64,000 bases of DNA from Terriglobia bacterium (GTDB lineage: Bacteria; Acidobacteriota; Terriglobia; Terriglobales; Acidobacteriaceae): the NCBI GenBank assembly GCA_020073465.1, contig JAIQFC010000023.1, positions 26,194 to 90,193 on the forward strand. The letters run 5' to 3'. Made by a program: the position numbers and the translations under genes. This document shows positions 7,881 to 16,727 of the stretch, in pieces. How positions within the stretch are numbered: position 1 is the stretch's first letter; every line of letters begins with the position of its first letter. A model generated the notes under the pieces. The model saw nothing but the letters and a program-made list of their open reading frames with translations. It was not told the DNA's origin and ran no database searches.

Positions 7881-10313
7881 CTAGTTCCTCAGCGTCTTGC
7901 CGGTCTTCAGTGTGTACTGAATTCTCTCCTGGGTTTTCTTCTCACCGCAGAGTGATTTGAATCCCTCGCGCTCGAGGTCAAGGATGTACTGCTCGCTCAC
8001 GGGCGTGCCGGGAGTGACGTGGCCGCCGCAAAGCACTTCGGCGATCTTGCCACCCAGCTTCACTTCATAGTCGGTAATGTAGTCACCCTGGCGCATGAGG
8101 TGGACGCCCATCTTGAGGGCGGCCAGAAGATTTTCGCCGGGGGCAGGGACGTCGGTGCGGGGGACGGGTGGCTCGTAACCCGCGCGGACGAGTTCGAGGG
8201 CGCGGCCCTTGGCGTCGCTGAGAACGCGCTCGCGGTTCATGGAGATGCGGTCGCTGTCGGTCAGGAAGCCGAGGACGCGGGCTTCGTGTGCCGAGGTGGC
8301 GACCTTGGCGGTGGCGATGGTTTCGAAAGCGCGCTTCATGGCTTCCATCATTTCGACGGAGCCGGCAAGGGCTTCGCCGGAAGTCTTGCCCCGCGATGCA
8401 GCGGCGCTATCGACGGCGCGCAGCAGCATCTCTTTGCAGCCTCCGCCGCCGGGGAGCAGGCCGACGCCGATCTCGACCAGGCCGGTGTACAGTTCGGCGT
8501 GAGGCTGGCGTGCCGCGGCGTGCAGCGAGATTTCCGTGCCTCCACCGAGACACAGTCCAAACGCCCCGACGACTGCGGGCTTGGGAGAGAATTTGATGGC
8601 CTGGGTCATGCCCTGGAACTGGCGGATGGCGAGGTCGACGTCGTCCCATTCTTCTTCCTGCACGCTCATGAGCAGCAGCATCAGGTTGGCGCCGACGGAG
8701 AAGTTCGCGGCGTCGTTGGTGATGACGAAAGCGTCGAAATTGTCGCCGGGACCTCCGGGCTTCAGGGACTGCGTGATCAGGCTGATGATATCGGCGCCGA
8801 GCGAGTTCATCTTGCTGTGAAACTCGATGCAGGCCACGCCGTCGCCGAGATCGACCAGCGAGGCGCCGGAATTTTTCTTCACCACGCCGTTGGATTTCTT
8901 GGCGACGGTGACCGACCACACGCCGGCAGGGACTTGAACCGGCTCCCAATTCTCCGTTCCCAGTTCCCAGTACTTGCGCCCCGCTGGTGACTTGGGATCA
9001 TCGCTATACCAGGATTTTCGTCCGGCATTGAGCAGCTTTTCGACATTGTCGGCGACGGGACGACCCTCTTTCTTCATGCGGGCGACGGTGGCTTCGACGC
9101 CGGCGGCGTCCCACAACTCGAAGGGGCCGAGTTCCCAGTTGAAGCCGAGGCGCATGGCGCGGTCGATCTCGACGATGGAGTTGGAGATTTCAGGGACGCG
9201 GTTGGCGGAGTAGGTCCACAGATCACACAACGCAGACCAGAGGAACTGTCCGGCTTTGTCGCCCTTCTGCGGGCCGGCGCCATCCAGGCCGAGCAGGGTG
9301 CGCAGGCGGGCTCCCGTATCTTCGATATTTCTTGCCATGTCGAGCGCGGCAAATTTCGGCTTCTGGCGGGGATGGTATTCGAGCGTTTTCCAGTTGAGAG
9401 CGAGGCGTTCGTCTTCCTTGCCGTTGCCCTTTGCTTTCTTGTAGAAGCCGCCCTTGGTCTTGTCGCCGAGCCATTTGCGCTGGAGCATCTGAGTGAAGAA
9501 GTCGGGCAGGCGAAGATCGTTGCGTTCGTCGTGGACGTTGGTGGTCATGTTTCCGACCACGTGGCCCAGGATATCGAGCCCGACCAGGTCGATCGTGCGG
9601 AAGGTCGCTGACTTCGGCCAGCCGACGGCCTGTCCCGTCAGCGCGTCAACTTCTTCGATGGTGAGGTCCATCTCCTGCATCAGGCGAATGACGTTGAGCA
9701 CAGAGAACGTACCGATGCGGTTGCCAATGAAATTAGGAGTGTCTTTGGCGATGACGACGCCTTTGCCCAGGCGCACGTCGCAGAAGTGGGCCACCGCGTC
9801 GATTGCGGCGCGGTCGGCTTCGGGCGTCGGGATGATTTCGAGCAGGCGCATGTAGCGTGGCGGATTGAAGAAGTGCGTGCCGAACCAGGCCCAGCGGAAG
9901 TCGTCGGAGAAGCCCGCCGCGATTTTGCCGACGGGCAAGCCGCTGGTGTTGGTCGTGACGATGGTGCCGGGCTGGCGGATGGCTTCGACCCTGCGTAGCA
10001 GGGAGCGCTTGATTTCCAGATTCTCAACCACTGCTTCGATAATCCAGTCGGCGTCGGCGAGCTTCTGCAAGTCGTCTTCGAAATTACCGACGGTGACGAA
10101 GCGGGCAAGCGACGGCTCCATAAAAGCAGCGGGCTTGGATTTCCTGGCAGCGTCGAGTCCGGCGGCCGCGATCTTGTTGCGGGCAGGCACATCAGCGTCA
10201 GGAGGCACGATATCGAACAGGTAGCTGGGGACGGCGGCGTTGGCGAAGTGTGCGGCAATGCGGGCGCCCATGGTTCCGGCGCCGAGGATGGCGACCTTAT
10301 TGATGCGTTTCAT
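7881..10313 (-). CDS. fadN: 3-hydroxyacyl-CoA dehydrogenase/enoyl-CoA hydratase (FadN type)
   Basis: 810 residues. Order: an NAD-binding Rossmann domain (GAGTMG at 11-16), the HAD signature FFNPPRYMRLLEIIPTP, C-terminal HAD helices, then a crotonase domain from about residue 490 (GLCLGGGTEISLHAAARQ, LLPGGGGCKEML). Dehydrogenase-first order and length fit the FadN/YusL type rather than E. coli FadB, which has the hydratase first. It carries out hydration of enoyl-CoA and oxidation of 3-hydroxyacyl-CoA in beta-oxidation, with the thiolase at 0.5-1.7 kb supplying the last step. It ends 22 bases upstream of the sigma-factor gene on the same strand, so some read-through is plausible. Confidence 0.92.
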   Translation of the reverse strand: MKRINKVAILGAGTMGARIAAHFANAAVPSYLFDIVPPDADVPARNKIAAAGLDAARKSKPAAFMEPSLARFVTVGNFEDDLQKLADADWIIEAVVENLEIKRSLLRRVEAIRQPGTIVTTNTSGLPVGKIAAGFSDDFRWAWFGTHFFNPPRYMRLLEIIPTPEADRAAIDAVAHFCDVRLGKGVVIAKDTPNFIGNRIGTFSVLNVIRLMQEMDLTIEEVDALTGQAVGWPKSATFRTIDLVGLDILGHVVGNMTTNVHDERNDLRLPDFFTQMLQRKWLGDKTKGGFYKKAKGNGKEDERLALNWKTLEYHPRQKPKFAALDMARNIEDTGARLRTLLGLDGAGPQKGDKAGQFLWSALCDLWTYSANRVPEISNSIVEIDRAMRLGFNWELGPFELWDAAGVEATVARMKKEGRPVADNVEKLLNAGRKSWYSDDPKSPAGRKYWELGTENWEPVQVPAGVWSVTVAKKSNGVVKKNSGASLVDLGDGVACIEFHSKMNSLGADIISLITQSLKPGGPGDNFDAFVITNDAANFSVGANLMLLLMSVQEEEWDDVDLAIRQFQGMTQAIKFSPKPAVVGAFGLCLGGGTEISLHAAARQPHAELYTGLVEIGVGLLPGGGGCKEMLLRAVDSAAASRGKTSGEALAGSVEMMEAMKRAFETIATAKVATSAHEARVLGFLTDSDRISMNRERVLSDAKGRALELVRAGYEPPVPRTDVPAPGENLLAALKMGVHLMRQGDYITDYEVKLGGKIAEVLCGGHVTPGTPVSEQYILDLEREGFKSLCGEKKTQERIQYTLKTGKTLRN

Positions 10314-10369
10314 GAATTAGCCCCGCTGATAATGACGTTCGAACCACAGAGGATATGGAGGACTTGGAG

Positions 10370-10460
10370 AATTTCGGATTTTCGATTGCCGAGTGCCGAT
10401 TGAAGATCCGCAGAGTCTCGGGTCGTCGGCAATCGGAAATTGGCAATCGGAAATCGGGAT
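10370..10460. repeat. Degenerate intergenic repeat (ATTGCCGATT/AATCGGCAAT type)
   Basis: The spacer upstream of fadN contains several near-copies of a CGATTGCCGA/GGCAATCGGAAAT unit in both orientations, for example at 10382-10406 and 10428-10457. It can fold into imperfect hairpins. It looks like a short dispersed noncoding repeat and holds no gene. Confidence 0.4.
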
Positions 10461-10470
10461 CTGCTCCTGT

Positions 10471-10953
10471 CTAGGGAAGTTTATCGATTGTCCAGTCATT
10501 GTTGCCAGTGTTCAAAACAACTATTTGGGAGAACCGGCGGCGGGCGCGCTTGCTCCCCAGGGCCGGACCGACCAGCACAACGGGAAACTCGTAGCGTCCG
10601 TGGCGCAGCATCTTGCCTCGACCAATCTCGTAAGCAAGAGGACCGGGGGCAGAGAAGACGTCTTCGAGGATGTCAGTTGTAACTTTTTCCTTGGCATGGT
10701 TGGTCAGCAGCGCCATCCCGGTTTCGACATCGCCAGACTGCCAGGCCTGCAGGTAGTGGTCGGCAGTGGCGAGGGCGAAAAGGTAGCCTGGGTCCAAGGG
10801 CGGCGTGCGTTGAGTCTTGCCGGCAACTGTCGACAGCGGTAGCGCTACGCACAGGAAGATGAGCGGCAGGCGGAAAGGGAAGGCAGGATGCCTTCCCGAC
10901 AGCCGGCGGGACGCGGGCGCTACGTTGCTGGGAACGCTCTTGCTGAGTCGCAT
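10471..10953 (-). CDS. Hypothetical exported protein
   Basis: 160 residues. A hydrophobic segment (PLIFLCVALPLSTVAG, about residues 29-45) looks like a signal peptide or anchor. The mature part begins LDPGYLFALATADHYLQAWQ and continues with a helix/sheet pattern resembling SnoaL-like or DUF4878-type small domains (a guess). The first 25 or so residues (SNVAPASRRLSGRHPAF) are translated from a dispersed hairpin repeat, so the native N-terminus may start later or have been replaced. Function unknown. Confidence 0.6.
   Translation of the reverse strand: MRLSKSVPSNVAPASRRLSGRHPAFPFRLPLIFLCVALPLSTVAGKTQRTPPLDPGYLFALATADHYLQAWQSGDVETGMALLTNHAKEKVTTDILEDVFSAPGPLAYEIGRGKMLRHGRYEFPVVLVGPALGSKRARRRFSQIVVLNTGNNDWTIDKLP
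10877..10925. repeat. Dispersed hairpin repeat inside the 5' end of a gene
   Basis: GGGAAGGC at 10877-10884 pairs with GCCTTCCC at 10890-10897 across a 5-base loop, followed by a GC-rich segment around GCCGGCGGGACGCG. On the minus strand it encodes VAPASRRLSGRHPAF, a peptide type that recurs when such repeats are read as protein. Confidence 0.45.
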
Positions 10954-11001
10954 GCATTCATTATGCGGGATGACGAGAACTTCTTCTGCTTAGGGGGTGA
11001 G

Positions 11002-11511
11002 TCACGGTAGGACATCCGAGGGATGCTCCTTTACATACTCAAGTGCGCGTCGTGCAACATCCTTTTCTCCCTTGTATGCGAGCAGTTTTGGAGCATCCTG
11101 CAAGGGCACCCAGCACGCACGCGCAACTTCGATACGCATTTCCGGGGTGATGTCGTCGATGCGTCCGGATTCGTAGCGCAGCAGGTAGAAACTTACGATC
11201 TTGAAGACGCGCTCGCCGTCAGCCCAGGTGCGGACGTAGACATACTTGATGTCGGCGAGCTTGCAGACCGGGCTGGCGGTGATGCCAGTCTCCTCCTGAA
11301 CTTCGCGCAGGGCTGCGTCCACAGGCTTTTCGCCGGGATCGACCAGGCCCTTGGGCAGGGCAAGGACGGGCTTGGGTTTCGAACGGGAAACGCGGCGAGC
11401 GGGATCGGGCAAGGCTGTGTCCGGCGCCGTCGGCAGTTCTATGACGGCCATCCACCAGGTCCCTTCCTGGTTCCGGATGACCACGCCGCCGGCCGAAATC
11501 TCCCGCACCAT
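11002..11511 (-). CDS. Nudix hydrolase
   Basis: 169 residues. The Nudix box is complete: GLVDPGEKPVDAALREVQEE followed by TG, matching Gx5Ex7REUxEExGU, which binds the metal and cleaves a nucleoside-diphosphate-linked substrate. An insertion rich in proline and basic residues (residues 28-48, PTAPDTALPDPARRVSRSKP) separates the first strands from LALPKGLVDPG. The overall look is of the diadenosine tetraphosphatase/(di)nucleoside polyphosphate branch, but substrate cannot be set from sequence. Monocistronic, with a Rossmann-free single domain. Confidence 0.88.
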   Translation of the reverse strand: MVREISAGGVVIRNQEGTWWMAVIELPTAPDTALPDPARRVSRSKPKPVLALPKGLVDPGEKPVDAALREVQEETGITASPVCKLADIKYVYVRTWADGERVFKIVSFYLLRYESGRIDDITPEMRIEVARACWVPLQDAPKLLAYKGEKDVARRALEYVKEHPSDVLP

Positions 11512-11697
11512 ACAGTCGGCAAGTTAGCAGGAATACAGCGGTTAGTCACGCCCGGCAGGGTGCGGTGGTAACCAGCTGCCTGAGGACCGTCGTAATCCGC
11601 ATGTAGCACGGTCGTGCCCTACATCCGGTGCAGCGAATGTGGCATCTTACATGCTACGTAGTGGTTCGGTAGTTCCGGCAGCAGCGAGGCCGGAGAT

Positions 11698-12639
11698 GTG
11701 GGGTACGCAGTGAAGAGCCTGGGGAAGATTATCCGGTCGGTGCAGGCCTTTGGGCGGGAGCTCTCCCGCAAGACTGGCCTTCCAGAGTCATCGCGAGCGA
11801 TTCCAGCTGTGGGTGTGGCGTTGGGTGGCGGATTTGCCCGCGGCATCGCGCACATTGGTGTTCTGAAGGTTCTCGACGAAGAGGGGATTCCCGTCCGAGT
11901 GGTTACGGGCACGAGTGTGGGCGCGCTGATCGGTGCGTGCTATTGCAGCGGGCTCTGTTCTGAAGAACTCGAAGAAGTCGCGCGCTCGGTTCGCTTTACC
12001 ACGTTCGCGCGCTGGACGCTCTCGCGCTATGGCTTCGCTACCAATGACCGCATGGTTGAATTTCTCAATCGTACCCTGAAGGTGAAGACCTTCGAGGAAT
12101 TGCGTGTTCCTCTGGGCGTAACGGCTACGGATTTCAACAGTGGCGAAGGAGTTGTGTTCCACTCCGGAACGATTATCGATCCCGTGCGCGCCAGCTGCGC
12201 CTATCCCGGGATGTTTCTGCCGGTGAATATTCGCGGGCGGTGGCTGGTGGATGGAATGTTGTCGCATCCGGTACCCACGCGGCCGTTGCGTGAAATGGGG
12301 GCGGATCGCGTCCTCGCCGTGCACTTGAAGGGGCAGTGGTCGAAGAATGGCGCACCCCGGCACTTGTTTGACGTGATCGGGCAGTCGTTCGCCATCGCAC
12401 AGGACAGGATGTCGGATGTGTGGCGGGGCGCGGCGGATCTGGTCATCGAGCCGGATGCGGCCGGCTTCGCCTACGACGACTTCAAGCGGGCGGACGATTT
12501 GATGCACGCTGGAGAAGTGGCTATGCGCAGGGCGCTGCCCGCAGTGCGCAAGTGGTTTGAAGCTTCCCTGGCAACTTCTGCTGTACCCGCGAAAGCGCGT
12601 CCGGCGGTGGCAAAGCCCGCGCCCGTGCCGGCGGACTGA
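11698..12639 (+). CDS. Patatin-like phospholipase (RssA type)
   Basis: 313 residues from GTG 11698; a second GTG at 11710 is an equally possible start. The oxyanion-hole motif ALGGGFARGIAHIGVL is followed by the nucleophile Ser73 in GTSVGA, and the catalytic Asp185 lies in WLVDGML, giving the Ser-Asp dyad of patatins (DGM replaces the more common DGG/DGA). It should hydrolyse acyl ester bonds in lipids. A proline/alanine-rich tail (PAKARPAVAKPAPVPAD) follows the domain. No signal peptide is evident. Confidence 0.88.
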   Translation: MGYAVKSLGKIIRSVQAFGRELSRKTGLPESSRAIPAVGVALGGGFARGIAHIGVLKVLDEEGIPVRVVTGTSVGALIGACYCSGLCSEELEEVARSVRFTTFARWTLSRYGFATNDRMVEFLNRTLKVKTFEELRVPLGVTATDFNSGEGVVFHSGTIIDPVRASCAYPGMFLPVNIRGRWLVDGMLSHPVPTRPLREMGADRVLAVHLKGQWSKNGAPRHLFDVIGQSFAIAQDRMSDVWRGAADLVIEPDAAGFAYDDFKRADDLMHAGEVAMRRALPAVRKWFEASLATSAVPAKARPAVAKPAPVPAD

Positions 12640-12730
12640 CTCGCCACGCGTACTCCCACCTTGCTTCCTCTGATGAAAGACCACGGTAGCGCAATCCTCA
12701 CATACTGAATGGTCTCGGGAGTCAATGATT

Positions 12731-13591
12731 TCAGTAGAGCCTCGTGATGATGGCAAGGAGTGGTAAGAGCAATAAAACCCAAAGGCCGTACTTTGCGGAA
12801 CTTGGCATGTTCGGGGACCCCTGATAGTACAGAATTGTCGCAACGAGGCCGATCACCAGCCCGATGCCCAGAGGAAGAACCAGTTCGCGATACGGTGTGT
12901 ACATCAGATAGAGCGGACCTCCAAACATCAAAATGCACCACAGCACCGAGGCTACTGCCGTGATGGAGGCACGAACAGATGGGGTGGCTTGAACGACTCT
13001 CGCGGTCGGTGCCCAAGCCGCCAATCGGCTGCGGAAGTCGTCATAGTCAAGCAACCCATTACTAACAAAGAGGGTCTTGAGCCGGGAGTTTGTCTGAATA
13101 TTGATTCCGCGAGAAGACTCTACGATTGTCGTGACGGCATTCGGCACCATGTCCAGGGGAGGAAAGTCCGGCAATCTACGAATCAAACAGGCGTCGCTGA
13201 GCTCCAGAACCAGCGCATCCCACTTTCGGCGTTCGCGTTGAATCGACCGGTAACTCACCCACACCAGCATTAGTGGGAGGAACACGAAATCGAAGAGGCG
13301 GTGCTTTGACTCGAAACGCCCATCCAGATACCAAATCCCCGCAAGCATCAACGGGCCGACAATAGCCACGCCAATAATCATTCTTCGACGCAGTCCAGCA
13401 AAGCGCGCTGGGTCCAGTCGGTAGCTGCGCGACTGCGGGACAGCCGGGTTCTCTACGTTGGCGACCACCGAGCGAATGTTAGCACGCTCCAGAGCCAATG
13501 CACCGCAGGCGATGTGGGCCTTCGCAAACTCGGAAATCGCTTGACAAGAGCAAGTTGGCGAATCAAACTGATGTCTAGTCAGACTAGTCAT
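12731..13591 (-). CDS. Multi-pass membrane protein of unknown function
   Basis: About 286 residues. Two transmembrane helices lie near residues 70-115 (MIIGVAIVGPLMLAGIWYL, FVFLPLMLVWVSY). They are followed by a soluble domain of about 100 residues with a beta-rich, PH/YcxB-like feel (WDALVLELSDACLIRRLPDF...). Three more helices follow near the C-terminus, ending LLLLPLLAIITRLY. The start is uncertain: ATG 13621 would overlap the divergent antitoxin gene, ATG 13591 falls next to its operator, and a GTG inside may be the true start because the first 60 residues are not obviously protein-like. Confidence 0.55.
   Translation of the reverse strand: MTSLTRHQFDSPTCSCQAISEFAKAHIACGALALERANIRSVVANVENPAVPQSRSYRLDPARFAGLRRRMIIGVAIVGPLMLAGIWYLDGRFESKHRLFDFVFLPLMLVWVSYRSIQRERRKWDALVLELSDACLIRRLPDFPPLDMVPNAVTTIVESSRGINIQTNSRLKTLFVSNGLLDYDDFRSRLAAWAPTARVVQATPSVRASITAVASVLWCILMFGGPLYLMYTPYRELVLPLGIGLVIGLVATILYYQGSPNMPSSAKYGLWVLLLLPLLAIITRLY
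13575..13587. promoter_or_regulatory. CTAGTC-A-GACTAG inverted repeat, candidate toxin-antitoxin operator
   Basis: A perfect 6-bp inverted repeat with a one-base centre lies 22 bases upstream of the antitoxin start, in its promoter region. Phd/YefM antitoxins bind short palindromes and repress their own operon. The assignment rests on position and symmetry. Confidence 0.45.
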
Positions 13592-13608
13592 AATCGAAAG
13601 GGAGTTCC

Positions 13609-13935
13609 ATGGCAAGATCACTGAAGAAGCCCAACCGCGGCGTCACGCCTGCCCCGTCTCGCAGCCTCAAAACCTCCGGAGATTCGTGGCAAGTTCAGAC
13701 CGCGAAGGCCCGTTTCAGCGAAGTGTTCCGGCGGGCGCGAACGGAGGGGCCGCAACGCATCACGCGGCAGGGTAAGGAAGGCGTGGTGATGGTTGCGGAG
13801 GAACAATACGAACGCCTGGTGGGCAAGTCTCATCAGCCCAAGAATCTGGTGGAATTCTTCCGGCAATCGCCGCTGGTGGGGGTCGAGCTCGACCTGGAGC
13901 GAGATCGCGATGCGGGACGCGACGTTGAGCTATGA
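13609..13935 (+). CDS. Phd/YefM-family antitoxin
   Basis: 108 residues. The core after residue 25 (SWQVQTAKARFSEVFRRART, RITRQGKEGVVMVAEEQYERL) is a typical Phd/YefM N-terminal DNA-binding and dimerisation domain. The acidic C-terminus (GVELDLERDRDAGRDVEL) would wrap and neutralise the toxin. A 24-residue basic N-terminal extension is unusual for the family. A strong GGGAG ribosome site precedes ATG 13609. The stop overlaps the toxin start by 4 bases, the normal translational coupling in such modules. Confidence 0.85.
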   Translation: MARSLKKPNRGVTPAPSRSLKTSGDSWQVQTAKARFSEVFRRARTEGPQRITRQGKEGVVMVAEEQYERLVGKSHQPKNLVEFFRQSPLVGVELDLERDRDAGRDVEL

Positions 13936-14357
13936 GTGGATTCCTGCTGGACACGAATTGCATCTCTGAAGTTGTCCGCAGCAAGCCGGAACGGCGCGTG
14001 CTGGAGTGGATGGCGGCAGCGGATGAGAGTTTGCTCTACCTGAGCGTCCTGACGCTGGGGGAGATTCGCAAAGGAGTGGCGGGCCTGCCGCAGAGCAAAC
14101 GGCGGACCCGGTTAGAATCCTGGCTGGAATTGGAGCTGGGAGCCCGCTTTTCCGGGAGGATTCTCCCCGTTGATGCGGCGGTCGCTGACCGTTGGGGGTT
14201 GCTCTCCGCCGAGGCGAAGCGCAACGGAAGGTCCCTGTCGGCGATCGACGGTTTATTGGCCGCGACTGCGCTTCACCACAATCTCACGATCGTTTCGCGG
14301 AATGTCAGCGACTTTGCGAACACGCAGGCACCCGTTTTGAGTCCCTGGGAAGCGTAA
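13932..14357 (+). CDS. PIN-domain toxin (VapC/FitB type)
   Basis: 141 residues. The acidic metal-binding residues of a PIN ribonuclease are visible: Asp7 in FLLDTNCISE, a glutamate in LGEIRKGV and an aspartate in SAIDGLLAATA; the last strand LTIVSRNVSDFA is also typical. VapC-type toxins cleave tRNA or rRNA at specific sites. It overlaps the Phd-type antitoxin by ATGA, so this is a Phd-PIN hybrid pairing of the FitAB/VapBC class. Intact by length and motifs. Confidence 0.88.
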   Translation: MSGFLLDTNCISEVVRSKPERRVLEWMAAADESLLYLSVLTLGEIRKGVAGLPQSKRRTRLESWLELELGARFSGRILPVDAAVADRWGLLSAEAKRNGRSLSAIDGLLAATALHHNLTIVSRNVSDFANTQAPVLSPWEA

Positions 14358-14403
14358 CCTTCCGGAGTGTCCAGGTGACGGACCGAGATCGAACCGAAGG
14401 CTA

Positions 14404-15153
14404 TTACGGCAGAAATGCTTTTCCCTGCAACTCCTGAGCGGCTTGGGCCACATTCTCCGGCTTGCCGAGATCGCGCCAGTAGTATTCATCGGCGCGGAAG
14501 GCGAGGATCTTCTCTCCCTGGCCGGCGACTCGCAGATACGAATTGATGATGGAGAAAACGCCTGGCTCCGACATCATCGGCAGGAAGCGTGGGGAGATGA
14601 TGTGAATACCGGAGAAGGCTAGTGTCTGTGTGCTCTTTGGTGAGCGGACGAGTTCGGGTTGCTTATCGTGTCCGGAGCGGCGGCCGCAGAGTTCGTTGTT
14701 CTCGTCGAAGAGGAGGTAGCGCGAAGTCTCGCGGTCTTGCACCGCCAGCGTGGCCAGAGCTCTGCGGGCTGTGTGGGACTGCAGCATGCGTGGCAGATCG
14801 ATCGTACTGATCACATCGACATTGTGCACGAGAAACGGCTTGTCGGAGGAGTTGGAGCCTTCGAGAAAGAACCAGGCTGCCTTCTTGAGCCCACCGCCGG
14901 TATCGAGCAAGACATCTTCGCGCGACACCTCAATCCGCATGCCGAAGTTGTCATTCGCCTTCAGGTAATCGACGACCATGTCGGCAAAGTGATGCACGTT
15001 CACGATCACTTCGCGAATCCCCAAGGTGCGCAGGCGGGAGAGGGTGATCTCCAGCAGCGTGCGGCCGGCGACTTCCACCAGCGCTTTGGGGCGATTGTCG
15101 GTAAGCGGACGCAGGCGCGTTCCGAGGCCGGCGGCCAAAATCATCGCCTTCAC
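14404..15153 (-). CDS. MurU-like sugar-1-phosphate nucleotidyltransferase
   Basis: 249 residues. The N-terminal signature LAAGLGTRLRPLTDNRPKAL binds the nucleotide, and HNVDVIS carries the metal-binding aspartate. It matches the short nucleotidyltransferases exemplified by MurU (MurNAc-1-P uridylyltransferase) and mannose-1-P guanylyltransferases. It starts at GTG 15153, overlapping the stop of the kinase-RapZ gene by GTGA. In Pseudomonas AmgK and MurU work in succession to recycle cell-wall sugars to UDP-MurNAc. The same gene pairing here supports that role by analogy, but GDP-sugar synthesis is not excluded. Confidence 0.82.
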   Translation of the reverse strand: MKAMILAAGLGTRLRPLTDNRPKALVEVAGRTLLEITLSRLRTLGIREVIVNVHHFADMVVDYLKANDNFGMRIEVSREDVLLDTGGGLKKAAWFFLEGSNSSDKPFLVHNVDVISTIDLPRMLQSHTARRALATLAVQDRETSRYLLFDENNELCGRRSGHDKQPELVRSPKSTQTLAFSGIHIISPRFLPMMSEPGVFSIINSYLRVAGQGEKILAFRADEYYWRDLGKPENVAQAAQELQGKAFLP

Positions 15154-16607
15154 CGGGCTGCCTTCTCCGACTCCAGCGTCTCCGACGCCATTCTGTCCAA
15201 TTCGCGATGGTGTACCACCACCTCGACGTTGGTTCGTCCGCGCAAACGCTTCGCCACCTGCTCGGCGAGATAAACGGAGCGATGCTGGCCTCCGGTGCAG
15301 CCGAACGACACCATCAAGTTCTTGAAACCGCGCTTCTGATAGTTGTTCACGCTGGCATCCACCAAAGACATCACGCTGGCGAGAAACTGGTGCACGCTCT
15401 CCTGCTGGTTGAGATAGTCGATGACCGGAGCATCTCTTCCCGTCAGGGGCTTGAACCGATCCTCGCGTCCGGGATTCGGCAGGCTGCGGCCGTCGAAAAT
15501 GAATCCGCCGCCATTGCCGGTTTCATCTTTTGGCAATCCGCGGTGGAAGGAAAAACTGAAGATCCGCACGATCAGGTTGTCGGCGTCGGATGCCAGGCCC
15601 TGTAGCTTCTCCGACGCCAGCATGCTGTTGAAGGCGTCCATCAGCGTGGGCAACGCGATGGGCAGGGTCACGTTGTGCAGCAGCCAGCGGACGTTCTTCA
15701 GGGCGTAGGGCACGCTCTGCAGGAAGTGGACCTTGCGCTCATAAAATCCGCGAAAGCCATACGCGCCCAGCGCCTGCATGATGCGGATGTAGACGTAGGC
15801 GTAGTAGTGCCGCATGAAGCCTTCGCGGCCAAGGTCGGTGAACGCGGCAAGTTTGTCGAGATAGTGATCAAGGAGTTGCTGCCGAAGTTCCGGCGGCAGA
15901 TCGGCCTTGGCATCGTAGAGAAGCGAAGCGACATCGTATTGCAGCGCGCCTTTGCGGCCGCCCTGGTAATCCAGGAAGAACGGATGGCCGTTGTGCAGCA
16001 TCACATTGCGCGACTGGAAGTCACGATACAGGAAGTATTCGCGGTCCGCGCTCAGCAGGAATTTCGTCAGGCGGCTGAAATCGTCCTCCAGCGCCTGTTC
16101 GTTGAATGGGATACCGGCGAGCCTCAGAAAGTAATATTTGAAATAGTTCAGATCCCAGGCGATGGACTGGCGATCGAAACTGCCCCGCGGGTAACAGACC
16201 TTGTAGTTAAGGTCGCGGGCAGCTTCGATCTGAAAGCGTGGCAGGGTGGCGACGACTTCACGGTAAGCGTCAATTGCTTGTGGGGAAATCGTCTCGCCCG
16301 CTCGATTCTTCGAGAGGAACTCAAACAGCGTGGTGTCGCCCAGGTCCTCCTCGAGGTAGGCGCCCTGGTTCAAATCTTCCGCATAAATTTCCGGTACGGG
16401 CAGGCCGTGACGGCGAAAATGCCGCGAGAATTCGAGGAATGCGGCGTTCTCTTCCCGAACGTTGTACAGGATTCCAATCGCACTGAATTTGTCGTTGGCG
16501 AGCCGGATGATATTGCGACCGGAGCCGCTGAACTGGCCTTGCAGCGGCTGCACGCGCTCGGCAGGCGAGTGGAAATGCTGCTCAAAGAGTTTCTGGAGAA
16601 CGTCCAT
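15150..16607 (-). CDS. AmgK-like sugar kinase fused to a RapZ C-terminal domain
   Basis: 485 residues. Residues 1-330 form an aminoglycoside-phosphotransferase-fold kinase like AmgK, with catalytic loop YRDFQSRNVML and metal site FLDYQGGRKG. Residues from about 345 onward match the RapZ C-terminal domain: IFSFSFHRGLPKD, GGFIFDGRSLPNPG and FGCTGGQHRSVYLAEQV. They lack the RapZ N-terminal P-loop. In E. coli that C-terminal domain senses glucosamine-6-phosphate. The fusion suggests a sugar kinase whose activity or output is gated by an amino-sugar-phosphate signal, coupled with the MurU-like gene. Such fusions are known in a few phyla; the regulatory reading is inference. Confidence 0.85.
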   Translation of the reverse strand: MDVLQKLFEQHFHSPAERVQPLQGQFSGSGRNIIRLANDKFSAIGILYNVREENAAFLEFSRHFRRHGLPVPEIYAEDLNQGAYLEEDLGDTTLFEFLSKNRAGETISPQAIDAYREVVATLPRFQIEAARDLNYKVCYPRGSFDRQSIAWDLNYFKYYFLRLAGIPFNEQALEDDFSRLTKFLLSADREYFLYRDFQSRNVMLHNGHPFFLDYQGGRKGALQYDVASLLYDAKADLPPELRQQLLDHYLDKLAAFTDLGREGFMRHYYAYVYIRIMQALGAYGFRGFYERKVHFLQSVPYALKNVRWLLHNVTLPIALPTLMDAFNSMLASEKLQGLASDADNLIVRIFSFSFHRGLPKDETGNGGGFIFDGRSLPNPGREDRFKPLTGRDAPVIDYLNQQESVHQFLASVMSLVDASVNNYQKRGFKNLMVSFGCTGGQHRSVYLAEQVAKRLRGRTNVEVVVHHRELDRMASETLESEKAAR

Positions 16608-16727
16608 GAAGAATTGTCAACGGTTCAGGTTTGCACGGATCACCACAAAGATAACATCATGGCCATCGCTGAGCGGACTATTAGCTTCTAAGTCGGGGTG
16701 CATTTGAGTACATGAAGATGCACGCAA

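Noticed and set aside
11788..12843. A 351-residue minus-strand frame opposite the patatin gene
   Set aside because: Histidine/arginine-rich antisense shadow of a gene with an intact catalytic dyad.
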